DNA of 64,000 bases. It comes from Dioscorea cayenensis subsp. rotundata (taxonomy: Eukaryota; Streptophyta; Magnoliopsida; Dioscoreales; Dioscoreaceae). The stretch covers positions 806,001-870,000 of the forward strand of contig NC_052483.1 in NCBI RefSeq assembly GCF_009730915.1, written 5' to 3'. The notes below the pieces were generated by a model. That model did no database searches. It saw only the letters and a program-made list of their open reading frames with translations, and was not told the DNA's origin. Each line of letters opens with the position of its first letter. The first letter of the stretch is position 1. The translations under genes and the position numbers were made by a program. Shown one piece after another: positions 62,046 to 64,000 of this stretch.

Positions 62046-63142
62046 GTTTTTAGTATATAGTGTTGATAATTAAATAAATAAATATATATATATATATAAT
62101 ATTTTCATTAGAATTGAAATAGATGGGAAGATGCTTATAATGAATATGCGTTGTTTATTATATCAAAAACTACAATTAAAATTCTCGGAGGAGATTTGTA
62201 TTCTAGCAAAATCAAGTTTCAAACTGCTTCTTTCAAATCTAAAGCCAAAAGTATATGGAACCCAAATTATTCAAATGTGACCAAAGGATGGAACGAACAT
62301 GAGGTAATATGATAGTAACTTTCATTGAGGAATTTATAAAAAAATAGTAACCGTGTTTGGCTAAGTTGGCAAGAGAGAAAATACCAAGGAGTTGGTCAAT
62401 TCTTCACGCCATCCATCCTTCCTGGTTTGTAAAGAATCAATACCTTTTACTCTTTGAAGAGTTGGAGTTAGTATTGGAGAGACAAGTACATGGCCTATGT
62501 TTAAATTAATTAGTCTTTACAAAGTTTATTTTATGGTTTGGTTGGCTAACAGAACGTTATCTCCTCTTCTTCCAATGCACACCCTCCATGACCCACAAAT
62601 TAAAAGATAATAATAGTCCAAAGTGATTGGTTTAGTTCAACTACATGATCTGGACCCAACTAATCCCACCATTTAACAAGTATTAGCATCAATGGGTTGG
62701 TCATTGGTGACCACCTTATTATGAAAGCAAAGAGAAAACGAGGCAAAGAATACAATGCAAAGAAAACTAATTAAGTCTCTTATCAATCAGTAGTTGAAGC
62801 CATACCATGCCATCCCTTGATGTCAAGGAATCTCTCAAACTTGTGAAACATGTCTTTTGGTTCCACAAACATCATGGAGTTGAAAAACAAAAACCACCTC
62901 TTCTTTGTTGTTTAAATTTTCTTTTAACGAGTCTCTAGAAAAATAAAAAAAATAAAAATTGGATGCTTGACATTTTTCCTTTTTTTGAATAAAAGGGATA
63001 AACCACTTTATTGGATAATGGTTTATAAATACTTCATAATTTTTTAAAATATAAATACTTCACACTGATAAAATGTAATAAAGAAAAATAGATTAAATCT
63101 CCGTGGCTATACATTTCCTTTAATTCTCACACAAGCAATGTT
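62046..63142. other. Intergenic DNA with a LINE-tail trace
   Basis: No gene is seen. At 62981-63030 the minus strand reads like a LINE 3' terminus: AATAAAGTGGTTTATCC followed by CTTTTATTCAAAAAAA, with AGGGATAAACCAC on the plus strand at 62994-63006. An (AT)n run lies near 62083-62098. Confidence 0.4.
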
Positions 63143-63402
63143 CTTTTAATAATATAAATAATTTTATAAATCATACAAATGTATTATAGTTGATCTATTT
63201 TTTAATGATTATTTTTTAAGTGCCACTTATATCATCTATTTGTTTGAATATTTATTTTTAGTCAAGTCTCATCTTTTAATAATATAAATAATTTTATAAA
63301 TCATACAAATTTATTATAGTTTATCTATTTTTTAATGATTATTTTTTAAGTGCCACTTATATCTTCTATTTGTTTGAATATTTATTTTTAATCAAGTCTC
63401 AT
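63143..63402. repeat. Two-copy 130 bp tandem repeat
   Basis: Copies at 63143-63272 and 63273-63402 differ by only a few substitutions (for example GTATTATAGTTGATC and TTATTATAGTTTATC). AT-rich and non-coding. Confidence 0.9.
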
Positions 63403-63600
63403 CTTGACTTCTGGTAGAATTTGATGTTTTAAATCATAAGTAGTTTAGTCGTGTTCTTCTTTTTATACACAACTCTCATTTATTTTTTAGTAGTTCATCT
63501 ATTTTATTGAAAAAAAAATTGAGGTAATACATACATTATAATGCTATTTCAAAAACCTCTCGCTCTCCCAATAATCAATTACATAAGAAATTATAAATTG

Positions 63601-64000
63601 ATGGTGGAGGTTGAACGGAAATGGTATTTTCACGATGAAGTCTTTCTACTCGTTTCTCATTGATGGTCGTGTGCGTTGCCCTATTGCTCGGTTCTTCTGG
63701 AGAAAGCCATGTCCGAAGAAAGTTAGTCTGTTTAACTGGTTAGCTGAGAAGAATAAGATTCTCACCATGGATGTTCTTGCGAGAAGGAGTTGCAATCGCC
63801 TCCCTACAATGACCTGCGTCCTGTGTAATTCGGCCTTAGAGTCGCCTGACCATCTCTTCTTACATTGTTTGGTTGCTAAAAAGGTGTGGGGGTACTTCGT
63901 GCAGTTACTGCATCTTCCAGACCCTCCTGGGTCTATGCAGGAGATCTGACGGGGTTGGCGAACCTCGATTCGGGCTAACTTTAGGTAGATTGGGGGCTTA
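63601..64000 (+). mobile_element. LINE ORF2 fragment running off the window end
   Basis: Sense-strand LINE sequence begins abruptly at about 63601 within the zf-RVT part of ORF2 (GNGIFTMKSFYSFLIDG, FFWRKPCPKKVSLFNWL, CVLCNSALESPDHLFLHC). It is open to a stop at 63947-63949 and then continues as LINE-like sequence to 64000. The start at the same domain where other copies are truncated, and similarity to 27.1-27.5 kb, make it a 5'-truncated LINE. Its 3' end is outside the window. Confidence 0.75.

Noticed and set aside
1-64000. CRISPR arrays, bacterial operons, plastid or mitochondrial DNA inserts
   Set aside because: No regularly spaced repeats with unique spacers were seen, gene structure is eukaryotic, and no organelle genes were recognised.

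Overview
The window is nuclear DNA of a flowering plant. It has spliced genes with GT-AG introns, plant-type families (U-box/ARM E3 ligase, LCAT-like acyltransferase, Core-2/I-branching GT14 glycosyltransferase, mitochondrial calcium uniporter), a eukaryotic tRNA-Val, and plant L1-type LINEs with DUF4283/zinc-knuckle ORF1 proteins. Intergenic DNA is very AT-rich and full of simple repeats. I cannot name the species from sequence alone.

Layout. 1-7100: a U-box E3 ligase gene on the minus strand (1838-3103) in AT-rich flanks. 7.1-20 kb: a tandem duplication of an LCAT-like gene. Copy A (7146-8717) has a one-base frameshift. Copy B (11542-13072) is intact and has a ~6 kb L1-type LINE with an RNase H domain inserted in its upstream flank (about 13.59-19.6 kb). 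20.8-28.05 kb: a short LINE 3' fragment followed by a second, nearly full-length LINE of another lineage with no RNase H seen. 28-37.7 kb: one short gene of unknown function (31548-32084), then a local duplication whose second copy carries a 1.1 kb hAT-like element (35605-36691); the first copy keeps the matching empty site. 37.7-39 kb: a Core-2/I-branching glycosyltransferase. 39-49 kb: LINE fragments, including a 2.1 kb antisense one, in gene-poor DNA. 49.1-50.5 kb: an MCU gene. 50.5-64 kb: nested and micro-sized LINE 3' ends, a 1.07 kb terminal-inverted-repeat element (54214-55279), a tRNA-Val(CAC), two tandem repeats, SINE-like islands, and the 5' edge of another LINE fragment running off the window.

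Two patterns cut across the window. First, four of the six single-copy or duplicated host coding regions need one extra base removed to match their families; three of these are an AA-to-AAA change, so sequence error must be considered before calling them pseudogenes. Second, many LINE insertions end in the same small hairpin (GTGGTTTATCCAC-like) and are flanked by perfect 9-14 bp target duplications. They form a size series from about 6.5 kb down to a 16 bp insertion that holds little more than the LINE 3' terminus. The host genes have no evident shared pathway.
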